DNA of 64,000 bases from Cognatilysobacter bugurensis. Lineage in GTDB: Bacteria > Pseudomonadota > Gammaproteobacteria > Xanthomonadales > Xanthomonadaceae. The stretch spans positions 1,093,466 through 1,157,465 of the forward strand of contig NZ_BMYD01000001.1 in NCBI RefSeq assembly GCF_014652095.1, written 5' to 3'. The position numbers and the translations under genes were made by a program. Below the pieces are notes generated by a model. That model searched no databases. It was not told the DNA's origin and saw nothing but the letters and a program-made list of their open reading frames with translations. Shown piece by piece: positions 13,104 to 23,144 of this stretch (within the stretch, counting starts at the first letter, position 1; every line of letters begins with the position of its first letter).

Positions 13104-15287
13104 TCAGGCGGCGGACGCGCCGTCGCCCGCGTCGAGCCAGCGTTCGGCCTCGACGTCGGGCATGGCCGCGGCGAACAGGAAGCCCTGCGCCTCGCGACAC
13201 CCGAGGCCGGACAACTCGTCGGCCTGCGCCTGCGTTTCGACACCCTCGGCGACGACGTGCAGGCCAAGGCTCTCGCCGAGCCCGAGGATCGCCCGGATGA
13301 TCGCGCGCGCGCTCGGCCCATTCGGCCCAGCCAAGTCGGCGGTGAAGCTGCGGTCGATCTTGAGCGTCGTGACCGGAAGGCGTCCGAGGTATGCGAGCGA
13401 TGAGTAGCCGATCCCAAAATCGTCGATCGCGATGTGCAGTCCCGGCGCTGCCGCCCGGAGCCGGGCCAGCGCATGCGAGGCCTGATCGATGTCTCGCATC
13501 AGCGAGTGCTCGGTGATCTCGATTTCGATGCTGTCGGCCACGTCGGCCTCCTGACCCAGTAGATCCTCGAGCTCCGCCGTGAAGCGGCCGCTCTGCAGCG
13601 CGTGCGCATCGAGGTTGACGGACACCCGGCACCCGGGCTGCCGGAGTCGCCAACCGCGCAGGCAGGCGAGCGCATGCCGGAGCACGGCCAGATCGATGCG
13701 CTCCATCATCCCGCCGTGCTGCGCGAGGCTCAGGAACTGGCCGGGCATCAGCAACCCGCGCTTGGGGTGCGTCCAGCGGGCGAGCGCCTCGAACCCGACG
13801 ACGCGCCCGGACGGCAATGAAACGCGCGGCTGGTAGTGCGGACGGATCTCGTCGCGCTCGAGCGCGAGCCGCAGCTCATGCCGCAGCCGCAACGACTCGC
13901 GGCTCGCATGCGTCATCTGCGGGGTAAAAAATGCGAAGCGGTTCTTGCCGTCCGACTTGGCCGCGTACATGGCCGCGTCGGCCTGACGCAGCAGGCTCTC
14001 TCCGTCGATTGCGTCGTCGGGATAGATCGCGACGCCGACGCTGAGCCGCAGTGCGAACGTCAACCCGCGCAGTTCCACTGGCTCGGCCATCGCGGCGAAC
14101 AGCCGTTCGATGAGTTCGGACAGCATCGCGAAGTCGTCGACGTCGACCGCGACGACGAACTCGTCGCCGCCGAGCCTCGCGATGATGTCGCCCGCGCGCA
14201 GGACGCTCGTGAGCCGCGCGGCGAGCGCCATGAGCGTTTCGTCGCCAACCGAATGCCCGTAGCCGTCATTGACGAGTTTGAAGTCGTCCAAGTCGATGAG
14301 GATCACGGCAAGCTGCCGGTCCTCGCGCTTGACGCGACTGAGCGCTAGATCCAGTCGCTTCATCAGGAAGCGGCGGTTGCCAAGACCGGTGAGCGGATCA
14401 TGGAACGCGAGCCGCGTCAGGCGGTCGGCCATGTCGCGCGAGCGGAAGGCATTGGAGAACATCTGCCCCACCAGACGCAGCCCGAGCCGGATGTCGGGAG
14501 GCCAGTCGCGCTCGCGACGCACGGCATCGAAACCGATGAAGCCGTCCGGCCGGGTGGCCTCGCCGAACGGGGTGATCACGATGGATCGGATGCCCTGCCG
14601 CAGGAATTCCTCAAGCTCGGCCGAAGCGGACTCCGGAAGCGCCCTGACACACGGCAAGTGCACGTCCCGATCCGCTTCGAGTTCCGCGGCGAGCCACGGA
14701 AAGTAGTCGTGCGGGACGTTCTGCAGGTTCTCGGCTTCGCGCGAGATGCCCTCTTCCACCCACTCGTGGGTGTTCGAGTACGACGTGCGGTCGGCGCTGA
14801 AGCGGAACAGGTAGGCACGGTCGACCGAGAACAACCGGCCGATGCGGCCAAGCCCTTCTTCGATCAGGCCGTCGATGCGCTCGGGCGGCGCATGGATCAA
14901 TTCGGTCGACAGCGACGCGATGAGCCGCTCGAACGCAAGTCGTTGATCGAGGCGATCGCGGTAATGACCTTCTGCGCCGAGATCGACGAGTTCGACCCGG
15001 TGCGCCGCATCGCGCGCGCCGGCCTCGATCCACATTGCGATGGGCCTGCCGTCGATCGCGATCGCGTCGATGCGGACCCGGCCACCGGGCGCGGCCCGCG
15101 ACGCATCGAGGAGAGCGCTCCACGCCGCGCTCGAAAGGCCCGGCACCCAGGCATCGACCAACCCAGAGGCGCCCCCAATCACACGGCCAGCATCGTCGAC
15201 CATGAGTAGGCGCGGCGGGTTGTGCCCGGTCGGGTCGTCGTCGACCGCGTCGAACGACGGCGCGGTCGCACTGCAGGACTGCTGCAT
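13104..15287 (-). CDS. bifunctional GGDEF-EAL cyclic-di-GMP signalling protein with sensor region
   Basis: Makes and/or degrades cyclic-di-GMP. Order: an N-terminal PAS-like sensor segment, a GAF-like segment (FSVDRAYLFRFSADRTSYSN), a GGDEF domain with intact RLGGDEF, and an EAL domain with intact FEALARW. An inhibitory I-site RAGD lies exactly five residues before GGDEF. The EAL domain keeps its catalytic set: the Asn in VSVNLDAHAL, EITEHS, IDDFGIGYSS, LKIDRS, EGVET. Both domains look active. No transmembrane segment is seen, so it is probably cytoplasmic. The ATG at 15287 was chosen because codons further up overlap radA and read as low-complexity Arg/Ser. 727 residues. Convergent with the upstream gene, 6 bp apart. 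Confidence 0.93.
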   Translation of the reverse strand: MQQSCSATAPSFDAVDDDPTGHNPPRLLMVDDAGRVIGGASGLVDAWVPGLSSAAWSALLDASRAAPGGRVRIDAIAIDGRPIAMWIEAGARDAAHRVELVDLGAEGHYRDRLDQRLAFERLIASLSTELIHAPPERIDGLIEEGLGRIGRLFSVDRAYLFRFSADRTSYSNTHEWVEEGISREAENLQNVPHDYFPWLAAELEADRDVHLPCVRALPESASAELEEFLRQGIRSIVITPFGEATRPDGFIGFDAVRRERDWPPDIRLGLRLVGQMFSNAFRSRDMADRLTRLAFHDPLTGLGNRRFLMKRLDLALSRVKREDRQLAVILIDLDDFKLVNDGYGHSVGDETLMALAARLTSVLRAGDIIARLGGDEFVVAVDVDDFAMLSELIERLFAAMAEPVELRGLTFALRLSVGVAIYPDDAIDGESLLRQADAAMYAAKSDGKNRFAFFTPQMTHASRESLRLRHELRLALERDEIRPHYQPRVSLPSGRVVGFEALARWTHPKRGLLMPGQFLSLAQHGGMMERIDLAVLRHALACLRGWRLRQPGCRVSVNLDAHALQSGRFTAELEDLLGQEADVADSIEIEITEHSLMRDIDQASHALARLRAAAPGLHIAIDDFGIGYSSLAYLGRLPVTTLKIDRSFTADLAGPNGPSARAIIRAILGLGESLGLHVVAEGVETQAQADELSGLGCREAQGFLFAAAMPDVEAERWLDAGDGASAA

Positions 15288-15384
15288 CGTCGGCGTTGCT
15301 CCCCACGCGGCCGCTAGCGGAACCCGAGAATGGGCCGCCAGGCCCGCGAAACGCAAGGCGCAGCGTCGCGCTTCGGGACCGCGG

Positions 15385-16794
15385 TCAGGTCGCGACTTCG
15401 AGCGCCTCGGACAGCCGCTCGACGGCGATGACCTCCATTTCGCCGATCCGCTTGGCCTTCGGCGCGTTTCCCTTGGGGACGATCGCGCGCTTGAAGCCGT
15501 GCGTCGCGGCCTCCTTGAGCCGCTCCTCACCGTTCGGCACCGGGCGGATTTCACCGGACAGGCCCACTTCGCCGAATGCGACGGTCTGCTCCGCGAGCGG
15601 GCGGTCGCGCAGCGAGGACAGCACGGCGAGCAGCAGCGGCAGGTCGACGGCGGTCTCCTGCACGCGGATGCCGCCGACGACATTCACGAACACGTCCTGA
15701 TCGCCCACCCCGACGCCGCCGTGGCGGTGCAGCACCGCGAGCAGCATGGCGAGCCGGTTGCCTTCCATGCCGACGGCGACACGTCGCGGGTTCGACAAAG
15801 GGGAATGATCGACCAGCGCTTGCACCTCGACGAGCAGCGGGCGCGTGCCCTCGCGGGTGACCATCACGCAGCTGCCAGGCTGCGGTTCGCGGCTGCCTGA
15901 CAAGAAAATCGCCGACGGATTGGGCACCTCGCGCAGGCCCTTGTCGCCCATCGCGAACACGCCGAGTTCGTTGACCGCGCCGAAGCGGTTCTTGAAGGCG
16001 CGGAGCACGCGGAACCGGCTGCCCGATTCGCCTTCGAAATACAGCACGGCATCGACCATGTGTTCGAGCACGCGCGGGCCTGCGATCCCGCCCTCCTTCG
16101 TGACGTGACCCACGAGGAACACGGCGGTGCCCGTCTCCTTGGCGTAACGCACCAGGCGGGCCGCGCTTTCGCGCACCTGGCTCACCGAGCCCGGCGCGGC
16201 GGTGAGGGTCTCTGTCCACAGGGTCTGGATGGAGTCCGCGACGATCAGCCGCGGGCCCATCGGCGCGGCCTGCTCCAGCACGCGCTCGATGCAGGTTTCC
16301 GCGAGCGCATGCACGCCGTCGATCGGCAGGCCGAGCCGCGCGCCGCGGCCCGCGACCTGTGCGAGCGATTCTTCACCGGTGACGTACAGGCCGGGCATGG
16401 TCGACGACATCATCGCGACGGCCTGCAGCAGCAGCGTCGATTTGCCGATGCCCGGATCGCCGCCGACGAGCACGACCGAGCCGTGCACGAGGCCGCCCCC
16501 AAGCACGCGGTCGAACTCGCCGATTCCAGTGCTGACGCGCGCCTCTTCAGCGTGTTTGACGTCCTTGAGCGCCGTGACGGCGGGCACGTCGGCCTTGCCG
16601 GCCCAGCCGCTGCGGCGCGAGGCCGCGACACTTTTCACAGCAGCCGCGGATGCGGGCTCGATCACGAACTCGCTGAGCGTGTTCCACGCCGCGCACCCGG
16701 CGCACTGGCCCTGCCACTTGTTGTGGTCCATGCCGCACTCGCCGCACACGTATGCGGTACGAGCCTTGGCGGCGGTTTTGGCGTTTGGCTTCAT
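15385..16794 (-). CDS. radA: DNA repair protein RadA
   Basis: RecA-like ATPase that helps branch migration of recombination intermediates. N-terminal C4 zinc finger (CGECGMDHNKWQGQCAGC), Walker A GGDPGIGKSTLLL, the RadA-specific KNRFG motif (FKNRFGAVNELGVF), and a C-terminal Lon-protease-like domain. 469 residues. ATG codons at 16794 and 16800 are both possible; AGGG at proper spacing favours 16794. Same strand as the gal operon but separated from galM by 88 bp. Confidence 0.97.
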   Translation of the reverse strand: MKPNAKTAAKARTAYVCGECGMDHNKWQGQCAGCAAWNTLSEFVIEPASAAAVKSVAASRRSGWAGKADVPAVTALKDVKHAEEARVSTGIGEFDRVLGGGLVHGSVVLVGGDPGIGKSTLLLQAVAMMSSTMPGLYVTGEESLAQVAGRGARLGLPIDGVHALAETCIERVLEQAAPMGPRLIVADSIQTLWTETLTAAPGSVSQVRESAARLVRYAKETGTAVFLVGHVTKEGGIAGPRVLEHMVDAVLYFEGESGSRFRVLRAFKNRFGAVNELGVFAMGDKGLREVPNPSAIFLSGSREPQPGSCVMVTREGTRPLLVEVQALVDHSPLSNPRRVAVGMEGNRLAMLLAVLHRHGGVGVGDQDVFVNVVGGIRVQETAVDLPLLLAVLSSLRDRPLAEQTVAFGEVGLSGEIRPVPNGEERLKEAATHGFKRAIVPKGNAPKAKRIGEMEVIAVERLSEALEVAT

Positions 16795-16881
16795 CGGCAT
16801 CACCCTGCGGGACGCCGCACTGTAAACGTCGCACGTAGCGCGAGGTGAGACGCGGCGCATGGCGTGCGCCGCGCCTGCGCG

Positions 16882-17781
16882 TCAGAGATCGCTGACCCGG
16901 ATGCGGAATTCGCCGGTGAACGATTCGCCGGGCGCGACGAGCCGCAGGTCCTCGCCGGTCGTCAGCGCATCGGCCGGGGCGGTCATCGGCTCGAACGAGA
17001 TGTGGTCGTGCGCTGCCGGTCCGTAGATCTGCGCGTACGGGAAACCGCGCACGAACTCGACCGCGACGCGGCGCCCGTTGCCGGAGATCGCCATCGTGAT
17101 GCCCTCGCCGCCAAGCGCGAAGCCGTCATCGAACTCGCGCTCGGCAAGCGCCTCGTCGAGCGCGGGGAAGCGCTCGCGTCGGCCGGTCGGCAGGAGGAGT
17201 TCGTCGAGGACGATGGACTGCATTTCCGGCAGCTCGATCCGCCACTGCTGCCGTGCGAGCCCCGGCACCGCGATGTAGGGGTGGAAGCCGAAGCTCACCG
17301 GCACGGGCGTGTCGCCGGTTGCGATCAACGTGGTCTCGACCGCGAGCGCATCGGGCTGCAGCGACGCTCGCATGAGCAGGCGATGCGGGTACGGGAAGAC
17401 TTCGAGCAGGTCCGGTCGCGACCAGTCGAGTTCCGACGTCAGCGACGTCTCGTCGGCGTGCTGCTGCGTCCAGTCCAGCTTCGACCACGGCAAGCCGTGG
17501 ATGATCGTGCCGTTCCAGTCCTTCAGCAGCAGCGGGTTTTCGGGGTCGAGCTGCACGTCGCGGCCTGCCGCGCTGTAGCGCGGGCCGCTCAAGCGGTTAG
17601 CCCACGGGTGATTGATCGGGATGCCGACCGAGCGCCCCGCGTCGGCGGCCGCGTCCAGATCGTCGACCAGCTGGAGGATCTCGTCTCCGCGGTGCGTTAA
17701 CGAGATGCCGAGCATCCCGCGCTCAGGCAGGAACGTGGCAGCGAGATCGCCGGCGCGCATTACGTGGCGGCGGGCATCCAT
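16882..17781 (-). CDS. aldose 1-epimerase (galactose mutarotase-like)
   Basis: Interconverts alpha and beta anomers of aldohexoses, feeding galactokinase. Features of the galactose-mutarotase superfamily are INHPWANRLSG near the N-terminus, VSFGFHPYIAV (catalytic His region) and a Glu-containing segment near the end. 299 residues. Its start overlaps the galK stop (TGATG), indicating translational coupling as the last gene of the galactose operon. The exact sugar is inferred from the operon. Confidence 0.85.
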   Translation of the reverse strand: MDARRHVMRAGDLAATFLPERGMLGISLTHRGDEILQLVDDLDAAADAGRSVGIPINHPWANRLSGPRYSAAGRDVQLDPENPLLLKDWNGTIIHGLPWSKLDWTQQHADETSLTSELDWSRPDLLEVFPYPHRLLMRASLQPDALAVETTLIATGDTPVPVSFGFHPYIAVPGLARQQWRIELPEMQSIVLDELLLPTGRRERFPALDEALAEREFDDGFALGGEGITMAISGNGRRVAVEFVRGFPYAQIYGPAAHDHISFEPMTAPADALTTGEDLRLVAPGESFTGEFRIRVSDL

Positions 17782-18857
17782 CACGCGGTCTCCGAACGGG
17801 GCACGAGCACACGGCCGGACTGGCCCTGCGCGCCGTAGCGTTCCACCGCGTCGCGCCCCGCCCGCTCGGCTTCGCCTTCTCGGCACAGCGCGACGCAGGC
17901 GCCACCGAAGCCGGCGCCCGTCAGGCGCGCGCCGTGCACGGACGGGTGCGCGTGCAGCAATGCGACCAGCGCGTCGAGCGGCGGCACGGACACCTCGTAG
18001 TCGTCACGCAGGCTCGCGTGCGACGCGTTCATCAGCACGCCGAACGTCTCGGCGTCGACGCCCTCGACCGCCCGCAGCACCCTGGCGTTTTCGGTGACCA
18101 CGTGGCGCGCGCGGCGGCGCAACGGCTCGGGCAGCGATTCCACGGCTTTCACGTCGTCGACGTCGCGCAGCGAAGCAACTCCGAGCGCGCTCGCCGCGGC
18201 CTCGCACTGCGCTCGCCGCTCGTTGTAAGCGCTGCCTGCGAGCGAGCGACTGAGCCCTGAATCGACGACGAGCAACTCGGTGCCCGACGGCATCGGCACC
18301 AGCCGCCTCGCGAGGCTGCGGGTGTCGAGGAACAGCATCGAATCCGTGCCGGCGAGGCTCGACGCCATCTGATCCATGATTCCGCAATTGACCCCGGCGT
18401 GCTCAATCTCCGCACGCTGCGCAAGCTGGGCGATGCGCACGTCGTCGAGCGACAGGCCCAGCAACTCGCGCACGGCGCGCAACACGGCGACCTCGAGCGC
18501 GGCGCTGGACGACAGCCCGACGCCCATCGGCACGTCGGACTCCACGTGCAAATCCATGCCGGGCACCTCGGTGCCTTCGTCTGCGAGGCAGCGCAGGCAG
18601 CCGTACACGTAGCGGGCGAACTGCTCCTCCGGCTGCGAGTCCAGCGTGAAGCGCGCCTCGCGATCGAGCGTGGCCGCGTGCAGCACGAACTCCGCGCCGC
18701 CGTTGCGGCGCGCTGCAACCGTCGTGCGCTGCGGAATTGCCGTGGGCAGCACGAAGCCGTCGTTGTAGTCGGTGTGCTCGCCGAGCAGGTTCACGCGCCC
18801 GGGCGCATGGGCCGTGACCTCGGGCGCGACGCCAAACGCCGCGTGGAAATCGCTCAT
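17781..18857 (-). CDS. galK: galactokinase
   Basis: Phosphorylates galactose to galactose-1-phosphate. The galactokinase signature [19 protein letters not shown] near the N-terminus, the GHMP-kinase glycine motif [12 protein letters not shown], and the C-terminal motif [13 protein letters not shown] are all intact. 358 residues. A GGAGAAG ribosome-binding site precedes the ATG at 18857. The start overlaps the galT stop by four bases (ATGA), and the stop overlaps the epimerase start. Confidence 0.96.
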   Translation of the reverse strand: MSDFHAAFGVAPEVTAHAPGRVNLLGEHTDYNDGFVLPTAIPQRTTVAARRNGGAEFVLHAATLDREARFTLDSQPEEQFARYVYGCLRCLADEGTEVPGMDLHVESDVPMGVGLSSSAALEVAVLRAVRELLGLSLDDVRIAQLAQRAEIEHAGVNCGIMDQMASSLAGTDSMLFLDTRSLARRLVPMPSGTELLVVDSGLSRSLAGSAYNERRAQCEAAASALGVASLRDVDDVKAVESLPEPLRRRARHVVTENARVLRAVEGVDAETFGVLMNASHASLRDDYEVSVPPLDALVALLHAHPSVHGARLTGAGFGGACVALCREGEAERAGRDAVERYGAQGQSGRVLVPRSETA

Positions 18858-19963
18858 CGATTCTTCTCCGTGGCGGGGGCGTCGATATCGACCTCGACCG
18901 CCTGCAGATCGCGCGCCTTGTCTTCCGGCAGCGCGTCCATTGCGAACCAGCCGGCGGCGAGTTCCGTGCCGGCGAGGTACTTGAGCTTGTCGCGCGTGCG
19001 GTACGGTGGATAAAACTCCGCGTGCAGGTGCGACTCGGGGTGCGGCACACCGTCGAGCGGCGCCTGGTACCACGCCATGAGGTACGGGAACGGCCGGTCC
19101 CACATCCCGTCGTATTTCATGAGCACGGTCTTGAGCGCGCGTGCGAGGTCGGCGCGCTGCGCATCGGTGAGGTCGCAGAACGTCGCGACCGGCTCGATCG
19201 GCGCCACCCACACCTCATACGGGTAGCGCGCGCAGGCAGGCACGAACGCGATCGCATGCTCTCCGTAATAGAGGACCCGCTCGCCCGAACTACGCTCGCG
19301 GCTGATGTGATCGGCGAGCGCGCCGCGACCGTGCCGCGCGTAATAGGCCTGTTCGACCTGATGCATGCGCGCCGGCACCGGGGGAACCGTGGGGTACGCG
19401 TAGAGCTGGCCATGCGGGTGATGCAAGGTCACGCCGACCTCCGCGCCGCGGTTCTCGAACGGAAGCACGTACTGGATCGCATCGAGCGCGCCGAGCTGCG
19501 CGGTCCGATCGGCCCAGACCTGGAGCAGCAACTCAATGTGCGACAGCGGCAACGCGCCGAGCGAGGCCTCGCGGTCCTGGGTGAAGACCACGACCTCGCA
19601 CTTGCCCGTCCCGGGTGCGGTGTCGACGATCAGCTCGGGCGCTTCGTTTGCGCCGAGGCTCAGCGACGGGAAGCGGTTGTCGAACACGGCAACGTCCCAG
19701 TTGCCCACCGGCAGCTCGGTCGGGTTGGCCGGGTCCACGGTCACCGCGAGCGGGTTGTACTCCGGCGGCGGCAGGAAGGTGCGGTCCTGCCGATGGGCCG
19801 CATAAGTGATCCACTCGTCGCGCAGCGGGTGGTGGCGCAGGTGCGGGAAGCGGCCAAGTGGCTCCGCGAACGGGCTCGGCGCGGGCCCGATATCGCCCAT
19901 GGCTTCGCGGGCGTACAACGTCAGCGCGCGGCCGTCGGGCTTTGTGAGTTCGAGCCGATGCAT
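18854..19963 (-). CDS. galT: galactose-1-phosphate uridylyltransferase
   Basis: Swaps UMP between UDP-glucose and galactose-1-phosphate in the Leloir pathway. The active-site HPHGQ motif is in [11 protein letters not shown], and NRFPSLSL and HLHAEFYPP are family segments. The ATG at 19963 overlaps the upstream glycosidase stop as TGATG; a GTG one codon earlier is also possible. 369 residues. Central gene of the operon. Confidence 0.96.
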   Translation of the reverse strand: MHRLELTKPDGRALTLYAREAMGDIGPAPSPFAEPLGRFPHLRHHPLRDEWITYAAHRQDRTFLPPPEYNPLAVTVDPANPTELPVGNWDVAVFDNRFPSLSLGANEAPELIVDTAPGTGKCEVVVFTQDREASLGALPLSHIELLLQVWADRTAQLGALDAIQYVLPFENRGAEVGVTLHHPHGQLYAYPTVPPVPARMHQVEQAYYARHGRGALADHISRERSSGERVLYYGEHAIAFVPACARYPYEVWVAPIEPVATFCDLTDAQRADLARALKTVLMKYDGMWDRPFPYLMAWYQAPLDGVPHPESHLHAEFYPPYRTRDKLKYLAGTELAAGWFAMDALPEDKARDLQAVEVDIDAPATEKNR

Positions 19964-21777
19964 CACGCGGCCCCAGGGATGTAGGTGCGCGAGAGTTTCA
20001 CCGCAGCCGCGATGCGCTCGAGCGGAATCTTCGGCTCACGATCGGCCGTGAGCAGGCCGTTCGCTTCCTGGAACGTGTCAGCGAACTGCGTGTAGCAGTA
20101 GCCCGCGAACAGCGCGGTGTGCGTGACCGTTTCGATGAGCGCGTGGAACTGCGTCGCGAACTCCTCTTCCACGCTCGCCGTCGAGTAGCCCCAGATCTCC
20201 GACACGCCTTCCTGCGGCTTCTTGTCGAAGGCGATGCCGCCAAACTCCGTGAGCACGATCGGCTGACCGCGGTGTGGGTATCCGTCGAGCGTGAGCACGC
20301 GTCCACCCGGGCGGCGGCGGTCGAACAACTGCTGCGGGCTCACCTCGGGCCCGTAACGCTGGCGCAGGTGCTCGGTGTTCGGGTCGTAGTCGTGGATGCC
20401 GATCACGTCGGTCGCGCTGCTCTCCCAGCCGTCGTTGCCGATTACCGGGCGTGAGTTGTCGAGCGTCTTGGTCAAGTGATACAGGGCCGCGACGGCGTGT
20501 TGCTGCGCGCCGACGTTCGTCAGCTCCGGCACGCCCCAGGATTCGTTGAACGGCACCCACATGATCACGCACGGGTGGCTGTAATCGCGTTCGATGACTT
20601 CGCTCCACTCCTTCACGAGCCGCTTGATGGCGGTGCGCGTGAAACGGTAGGCCGATGGCATCTCCTCCCAGACAAGCAGCCCGAGGCGATCGGCCCAGTA
20701 GAGGTACCGAGGACACTCGATCTTCTGGTGCTTGCGCACGCCGTTGAAGCCCATCGCCTTCGCGAGCTCGACGTCGCGGCGCAGCGCCTCGTCGTCGGGC
20801 GCCGCGAGCAGCGTATCCGGCCAGTAACCCTGGTCGAGCACCATCTTGAGCATGTACGGCCGGCCGTTGAGCATGACGCGGTCGCGCAGCACGCTGATCG
20901 AGCGCAGCGCGGTGTACGAGGTGAACTCATCGATCACTTCGCCATCGCGCAGAAGGCGGATGCGCGCATCGAGTAGCTGTGGCCGTTCCGGGCTCCACAG
21001 CAGTTCGTTGCGGTAATCGTCGATGCCGGGGTCGGACAGGATGATGCGGCGGTCGACCTCACCGTCGATGACACGGTAGCGGTCCTGCGCGAGCAATCGG
21101 CCGAGATGGCTCACCTCCACCTCGACGGCAAGACTGTCCTCGAGATCGCCGACGATCCGCGACTCGAGGGTGATCGCGAAGCCTTCCACGTGCGGCGTCC
21201 ACCGGATCTTCTGCACGTAGGTGCGCTCCACGCGCTCCATCCAGACGGTCTGCCAGATCCCCGTCGTGCGCGGATACCAGATCGAGTGCGGCTCGAGCTG
21301 CCAGTCCTGCTTGCCGCGCGGCTTGGTCAGATCGTGCGGGTCGTCCTCGACGAGCACGCTGACGACCTGTGGGCCGTCGTCGATCAACGCGTCCGTGATG
21401 TCGGCGTGAAACGGCGTGTGGCCGCCCTCATGTGTGACCACATGAACGCCGTTGACCCACACCTTGGCGCGGTAATCGACGGCGCCGAAGTGCAGCAGGA
21501 TGCGTCCGCCTCGCGCATCGGCATCGAACTCGCGCTGGTACCAGCAGGCCTTGTGGAAGCCACGGTCGCCGATACCGCTTGCCTGTGACTCGACCGGAAA
21601 CGGCACGGTTATCCGTAAAGGCCAGTCAGGGACCTGGCGCGGATGCGTGAACTCGCACGCGTCGTCGAAGCGAAACCGCCAGGCGCCGTCGAGCGACGTC
21701 CAGTCCGCACGCTGCAATTGAGGACGCGGGTACACCGAGGCTGCGTCGTGCGCTGATTCAGTCATCTGACTCGTCAT
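19963..21777 (-). CDS. glycoside hydrolase family 2 enzyme, probable beta-galactosidase
   Basis: Retaining exo-glycosidase with the three-part family-2 plan: N-terminal jelly roll (LDGAWRFRFDD, then WYQREFDADARGG), immunoglobulin-like sandwich, and TIM barrel. The acid/base Glu412 is in PFNESWG and the nucleophile Glu511 in LTEFGG. Length 604 residues is close to the compact beta-glucuronidase/beta-galactosidase group. No signal peptide, so it is cytoplasmic. The substrate is unproven, but its position as first gene of an overlapping galT-galK-epimerase operon argues for release of galactose. Starts at 21777 or 21765 are both possible. Confidence 0.88.
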   Translation of the reverse strand: MTSQMTESAHDAASVYPRPQLQRADWTSLDGAWRFRFDDACEFTHPRQVPDWPLRITVPFPVESQASGIGDRGFHKACWYQREFDADARGGRILLHFGAVDYRAKVWVNGVHVVTHEGGHTPFHADITDALIDDGPQVVSVLVEDDPHDLTKPRGKQDWQLEPHSIWYPRTTGIWQTVWMERVERTYVQKIRWTPHVEGFAITLESRIVGDLEDSLAVEVEVSHLGRLLAQDRYRVIDGEVDRRIILSDPGIDDYRNELLWSPERPQLLDARIRLLRDGEVIDEFTSYTALRSISVLRDRVMLNGRPYMLKMVLDQGYWPDTLLAAPDDEALRRDVELAKAMGFNGVRKHQKIECPRYLYWADRLGLLVWEEMPSAYRFTRTAIKRLVKEWSEVIERDYSHPCVIMWVPFNESWGVPELTNVGAQQHAVAALYHLTKTLDNSRPVIGNDGWESSATDVIGIHDYDPNTEHLRQRYGPEVSPQQLFDRRRPGGRVLTLDGYPHRGQPIVLTEFGGIAFDKKPQEGVSEIWGYSTASVEEEFATQFHALIETVTHTALFAGYCYTQFADTFQEANGLLTADREPKIPLERIAAAVKLSRTYIPGAA

Positions 21778-21847
21778 ATGGTCGGCTTCACACCAAAAAG
21801 AAGTTGTTAACCCAAGACTTAGGTTTATCCAAAGAAGCGAGAGCACC
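21778..21847. promoter_or_regulatory. divergent promoter region between the gal operon and the glf operon
   Basis: Seventy bases, visibly A+T-rich compared with the flanking genes, separate two divergent operons, so both promoters must lie here or inside the genes. An imperfect inverted repeat (TTAACC ... GGTTTA, 21807-21826) could be an operator. No confident -35/-10 pair was found. Confidence 0.45.
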
Positions 21848-23131
21848 ATGTCAAAGGAAACGGATGAGCTGAGCGCACTCGAGTCGGGAAGCGCGGCCCT
21901 TGCTGCGGATCTCGACTCCACGTTTACCGGCGGTGCGCCGGCCGTTCGCGCTCCGAATGCAGGCCCGTCGTCGAGCGCACGCCGCGACGACTTCCCGATC
22001 ATCGTCCACTGCCACCTGCGCTGGGACTTCGTCTGGCAGCGCCCGCAGCAGATTTTTTCGCGGCTCGCGAAGCACCACCGCGTCCTGTTCATCGAGGACC
22101 CGGTGATCGCCGAAGGCGAACCGCACCTGGCCGTCGATGAGCCGATGCCGAACCTCGTTCGCATCGTTCCGCAGATCCCGCAGCACCTCGCGGTGAACTC
22201 CGACAAGGACGCCGAGATCTTCTTCCCGCTGATCCAGCAGGCGCTGCGCGAGCATCCGCTGCTTGCAGGACAGTTCGAGGACGCGGTCCACTGGTTCTAC
22301 TCGCCGATGAGCGCGCCGGGCTACCTCGGCAAGTTCGGCGGCCCGGGCATCGTCTACGACTGCATGGACGAACTCGCGAACTTCCGCTTCGCGCCGCCGG
22401 ACATCGGCGACCGCGAACGCTTCGTGATGTCGAAGGCCGACGTCGTGTTCACCGGCGGCTTCCAGCTGTTCGAGTCGAAGTCCAAGCACCACGACAACGT
22501 GCATTTCTACGGCTGCGGCGTGGACGTCGAGCACTACGGCAAGGCGCGCCTCGAGGAGACGGAGGTTCCGGCTTCCGTGTCGTCGCTTGCAAAGCCGGTG
22601 TTCGGCTACTTCGGCGTGATCGACGAGCGCCTGGACTACGAACTGGTCGACGCGCTCGCCAAGCGCTTCCCGGAGGCGTCGGTCGTCATGGCCGGCCCGC
22701 TCGCGAAGGTCGATCGCAACGAACTGCCGGACCGCCCGAACATCCACTGGCTCGGCCAGCAGAAGTACGACGACCTGCCCTCGCTCGTGAAGGGCTTCGA
22801 CGTCTGCCTGATGCCGTTCGCGCTCAACGACGCGACGAAGTACATCAACCCGACGAAGACGCTCGAGTACATGGCCGGCGGCAAGCCGGTGGTGTCGACC
22901 GCGATCGCCGACGTCGTGCGCAACTTCACGCCGATCGTGCAGGTGGCCCACTCCCCCGAGGAGTTCGTGGACGCCGTCGAACGTGCGTGGCGCTCGCCGG
23001 ACCAGGACCTCATCGCCGAAGGCATTGCACGGGCGAATGACGCCACGTGGGACGCCACCATTGCCTCGATGCGCAACGACATCCAGGAGGCCGTGTTCGG
23101 CCCCGTTTCGGCCGCCTCGGACTCGAATTAA
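21848..23131 (+). CDS. glycosyltransferase (GT4-like, GT-B fold)
   Basis: Transfers a sugar from a nucleotide-sugar donor to an unknown acceptor. After a 45-residue low-complexity N-terminus comes the N-terminal Rossmann domain (HLRWDFVWQRPQQIFSRLA), then the C-terminal donor-binding domain (YFGVIDERLDYELV, NPTKTLEYMAGGKPVVST). 427 residues, no signal peptide. It is followed after 13 bp by UDP-galactopyranose mutase, which suggests galactofuranose or a related sugar as donor; this is inference from context. Confidence 0.85.
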   Translation: MSKETDELSALESGSAALAADLDSTFTGGAPAVRAPNAGPSSSARRDDFPIIVHCHLRWDFVWQRPQQIFSRLAKHHRVLFIEDPVIAEGEPHLAVDEPMPNLVRIVPQIPQHLAVNSDKDAEIFFPLIQQALREHPLLAGQFEDAVHWFYSPMSAPGYLGKFGGPGIVYDCMDELANFRFAPPDIGDRERFVMSKADVVFTGGFQLFESKSKHHDNVHFYGCGVDVEHYGKARLEETEVPASVSSLAKPVFGYFGVIDERLDYELVDALAKRFPEASVVMAGPLAKVDRNELPDRPNIHWLGQQKYDDLPSLVKGFDVCLMPFALNDATKYINPTKTLEYMAGGKPVVSTAIADVVRNFTPIVQVAHSPEEFVDAVERAWRSPDQDLIAEGIARANDATWDATIASMRNDIQEAVFGPVSAASDSN

Positions 23132-23144
23132 CAGGGAAGATCGA